Below are positions 59,862-61,294 of a DNA stretch of 61,294 nucleotides, in pieces. The notes under the pieces were generated by a model. That model ran no database searches, was not told where the DNA came from, and was given only the letters and a program-made list of their open reading frames with translations. The stretch's first letter is position 1, and each line of letters starts with the position of its first letter. The translations under genes and the position numbers were made by a program. The stretch is from JAVBNN01 sp031551525 (lineage in GTDB: Bacteria; Bacillota; Negativicutes; Acidaminococcales; JAISLQ01): positions 1 to 61,294 of the forward strand of contig JAVBNN010000007.1 in assembly GCA_031551525.1 (NCBI GenBank). The letters run 5' to 3'.

Positions 59862-60491
59862 ATGTTTAAAGATATGACCATAGGGGATTTTTTGGCCAGG
59901 ACAAAATCTGCGGCGCCGGTTCCGGGCGGCGGTAGCGCATCCGCCCTGGTGGGGGCTATTGGAACAGCTTTGGCTATAATGCTGGGCAATCTTACGGTGG
60001 ACAATGAAAAATACCAAGGCGTAAAAGCTGAGGTAGAAACGATCAAGGGAGAGCTGGAAAAGTTTTTGCTTAAGTTTGAAGCGGGTATGGAAGATGATGT
60101 TGAGGCATTTAACAGGGTGATAGCTGCGTACAAGCTGCCCAAAGTTACGGAAGAGGAGAAAAACGCGCGCGCCCGTGCCATACAGGATGCATTAAAAGAA
60201 GCGGCCTGCCCGCCGATGAGGATAGCGCAATATGCTGCTAAAGTGTTGGAGCTGGCGGTAAAAATGTTGAAAACAGGAAATGTAAGTGCTGCCAGTGACG
60301 CGGCGGTGGCGGGGAAACTCGTCTACGCAGCTATGTGGGGATCCATATACAATGTGCGGATAAATTTGCAGTTGATTAAGGACGAGGGTTTTGTAGATGA
60401 TATGCGTACGCGCATAAAGCATTTAGAGGCGGATAGCGCGGCTGTATTGTTGGAACTGGAAAGTGCGGCGGACAGGATAGTCGGTATATAG
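59862..60491 (+). CDS. Cyclodeaminase/cyclohydrolase family protein (FTCD-type)
   Basis: A 209-residue helical protein. FLARTKSAAPVPGGGSASAL at residues 10-29 and SDAAVAGKLVYAA are the signature of formiminotetrahydrofolate cyclodeaminase / methenyl-THF cyclohydrolase (FchA). It probably acts in one-carbon metabolism of histidine or purine fermentation. GGGGAGG precedes the ATG. No partner folate genes are adjacent. Confidence 0.9.
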   Translation: MFKDMTIGDFLARTKSAAPVPGGGSASALVGAIGTALAIMLGNLTVDNEKYQGVKAEVETIKGELEKFLLKFEAGMEDDVEAFNRVIAAYKLPKVTEEEKNARARAIQDALKEAACPPMRIAQYAAKVLELAVKMLKTGNVSAASDAAVAGKLVYAAMWGSIYNVRINLQLIKDEGFVDDMRTRIKHLEADSAAVLLELESAADRIVGI

Positions 60492-60511
60492 CTCAAATCA
60501 TATAAAATAAG

Positions 60512-60540
60512 AGAGGCCCACATAACGGGGGCCTCTTTGG
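60512..60540. terminator. Terminator between convergent genes
   Basis: An 8-bp stem, AGAGGCCC with GGGCCTCT, followed by TTGGCTTT. Confidence 0.7.
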
Positions 60541-60595
60541 CTTTCCGGTCAGATACTGGCATGCTGCTTTTTCCTGTTAAGTCTGCTTAGTATTT

Positions 60596-61153
60596 TTATT
60601 TATTGGCAAACAAGGGATTTTGCCTGCAGAGCAGTTTGTAGATAAAAAGCGCGAGGGCGAAGTCTACCATGCTGTGCGCGACTGAGCCGAGGCCGACTAA
60701 GAAGAGAACGGAAAAGAGAAAACCGTTGGCATAATAGAGCGCGCTTATGTCGCCGGCGAAATAAAAAGCGCTGACGACAAAAAACTCGCAAACGGCGTGC
60801 AAAATTCCTATGGAAAAAGAGAAAAAAAGGGCGCTGTGGCGCGAGAACAAAAGGCCGGGGCGTTTTTGCAAAATAAGGGCGCCGACTACGGCAAAAACTA
60901 TATGAGTGGCGGCGCGCAGCACTACCACTAGCGGGAAACCACCCAGGAAAAAACCGAGCGTCGTGCCGAGCGCTACGATAGCCGAGGCGGGCGGCGAAAT
61001 GAACATGGCAAGAAAGATGGGCACATGGCTGGCCAGGGTAAAAGAGGCTGGCTCGAGGACGATCTTTAGCGGTGAAACCATGGGTATGACGACGCCTATG
61101 GCTATGAGCATGGCGGCGGCCGACATCTGCCGGAGCGAAAGTAACGCAGTCAT
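60596..61153 (-). CDS. ECF transporter S component, NiaX-like
   Basis: A 185-residue membrane protein with about five to six helices. VIPMVSPLKIVLEPASFTLA and HVPIFLAMFISPPASAIVAL resemble the niacin-specific S component NiaX. S components bind a vitamin and share an ATPase-T module encoded elsewhere; none is in the window. The niacin assignment is tentative. AGGGAAAAT precedes the ATG. Confidence 0.75.
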   Translation of the reverse strand: MTALLSLRQMSAAAMLIAIGVVIPMVSPLKIVLEPASFTLASHVPIFLAMFISPPASAIVALGTTLGFFLGGFPLVVVLRAATHIVFAVVGALILQKRPGLLFSRHSALFFSFSIGILHAVCEFFVVSAFYFAGDISALYYANGFLFSVLFLVGLGSVAHSMVDFALALFIYKLLCRQNPLFANK

Positions 61154-61231
61154 ATTTTCCCTGTCCTTTTTGGATTTATATTAAACATTATAAAAAAGAT
61201 GACTGGCGCAGTCAAGTTGACAAGCTGTGCA

Positions 61232-61260
61232 ATGACAGCCCGTCCAGCTTATGATATAAT
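61232..61260 (+). promoter_or_regulatory. Promoter for a gene beyond the right edge
   Basis: ATGACA (61232-61237), 17 bp, TATAAT (61255-61260) preceded by TGA as an extended -10. AAGGAGGGG at 61280-61288 is a strong ribosome-binding site just before the window ends, so a gene begins within a few bases of the edge. Confidence 0.8.
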
Positions 61261-61294
61261 TTAATCTATATCATAGCAGAAGGAGGGGTACTAT

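Overview
The window looks like chromosomal DNA from a motile, strictly anaerobic, fermentative Firmicute, most likely a Negativicutes relative. This rests on gene content: a flagellin-glycosylation locus of Gram-positive layout, FliB flagellin methylase, hydroxylamine reductase with its Crp/Fnr regulator, a canonical PerR, a catabolic glutamate dehydrogenase, sigma-54 catabolic promoters, and the walJ-htrA-rlmH cluster. No phage, transposase or CRISPR array was seen. Genus was not determined.

Layout. (1) 1-15653: flagellar late region. It holds the 3' end of a flagellin gene, a Maf-type flagellin glycosyltransferase, a pseudaminic acid pathway (pseB, pseC, pseF, pseH, pseI; no recognisable pseG), two unrecognised large proteins, a CgeB-like glycosyltransferase frameshifted at a T6 run, flaG behind a good sigma-28 promoter, fliD, fliS, a FliT-like chaperone and a second divergent FliD-like protein. 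(2) 15694-19182: fliB, a Nudix hydrolase and an LCP-LytR_C envelope protein. (3) 19183-20129: a long gene-free stretch holding a 768-nt palindrome-rich element closed by a perfect 13-bp inverted repeat and bracketed by two copies of one 30-bp hairpin. It is a candidate large structured RNA or non-autonomous mobile element. (4) 20130-29225: FtsA-like ATPase, tex, perR (PerR box between tex and perR), deoC, walJ, htrA, rlmH, nitroreductase. (5) 29437-37337: glutamate dehydrogenase, an M20 peptidase with a YjiH/YjiG-like membrane pair, a DUF190 protein, and a HAD-larE-cysK-unknown operon.

(6) 37394-44313: the most attractive catabolic system. A GntP-family permease, a beta-hydroxyacid dehydrogenase, a PAS-AAA-Fis sigma-54 activator, a BKACE-family beta-keto acid cleavage enzyme and a two-subunit CoA-transferase lie together. 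Three of the transcription units carry sigma-54 promoters with exact GG-N10-GC spacing, and two of these have an AT-rich palindrome about 135 bp upstream. The inferred route is uptake of a 3-hydroxy acid, oxidation to a 3-keto acid, cleavage with acetyl-CoA to acetoacetate plus an acyl-CoA, then CoA transfer. The BKACE lacks the Glu found in the lysine-fermentation enzyme, so the substrate is probably different.

(7) 44321-50843: mnmA, queF, a cluster of unknown small membrane proteins that includes two related microproteins of 36 and 26 residues, two gamma-carbonic-anhydrase-like proteins (one lacking a metal ligand), HD hydrolase, cyclophilin, GIY-YIG protein. (8) 50845-61294: Asp23 protein, lipase and GH26 genes that converge and overlap, a DUF1624 membrane protein, hcpR/hcp with a TGTGA-N6-TCACA operator at the activating position, a YhcH-family protein, tRNA-Asn, tRNA-Glu and tRNA-Val, a cyclodeaminase-family protein, an ECF S component, and a promoter for a gene beyond the right edge. 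Start codons were moved from the longest frame wherever a ribosome-binding site or a 4-bp overlap favoured another one.
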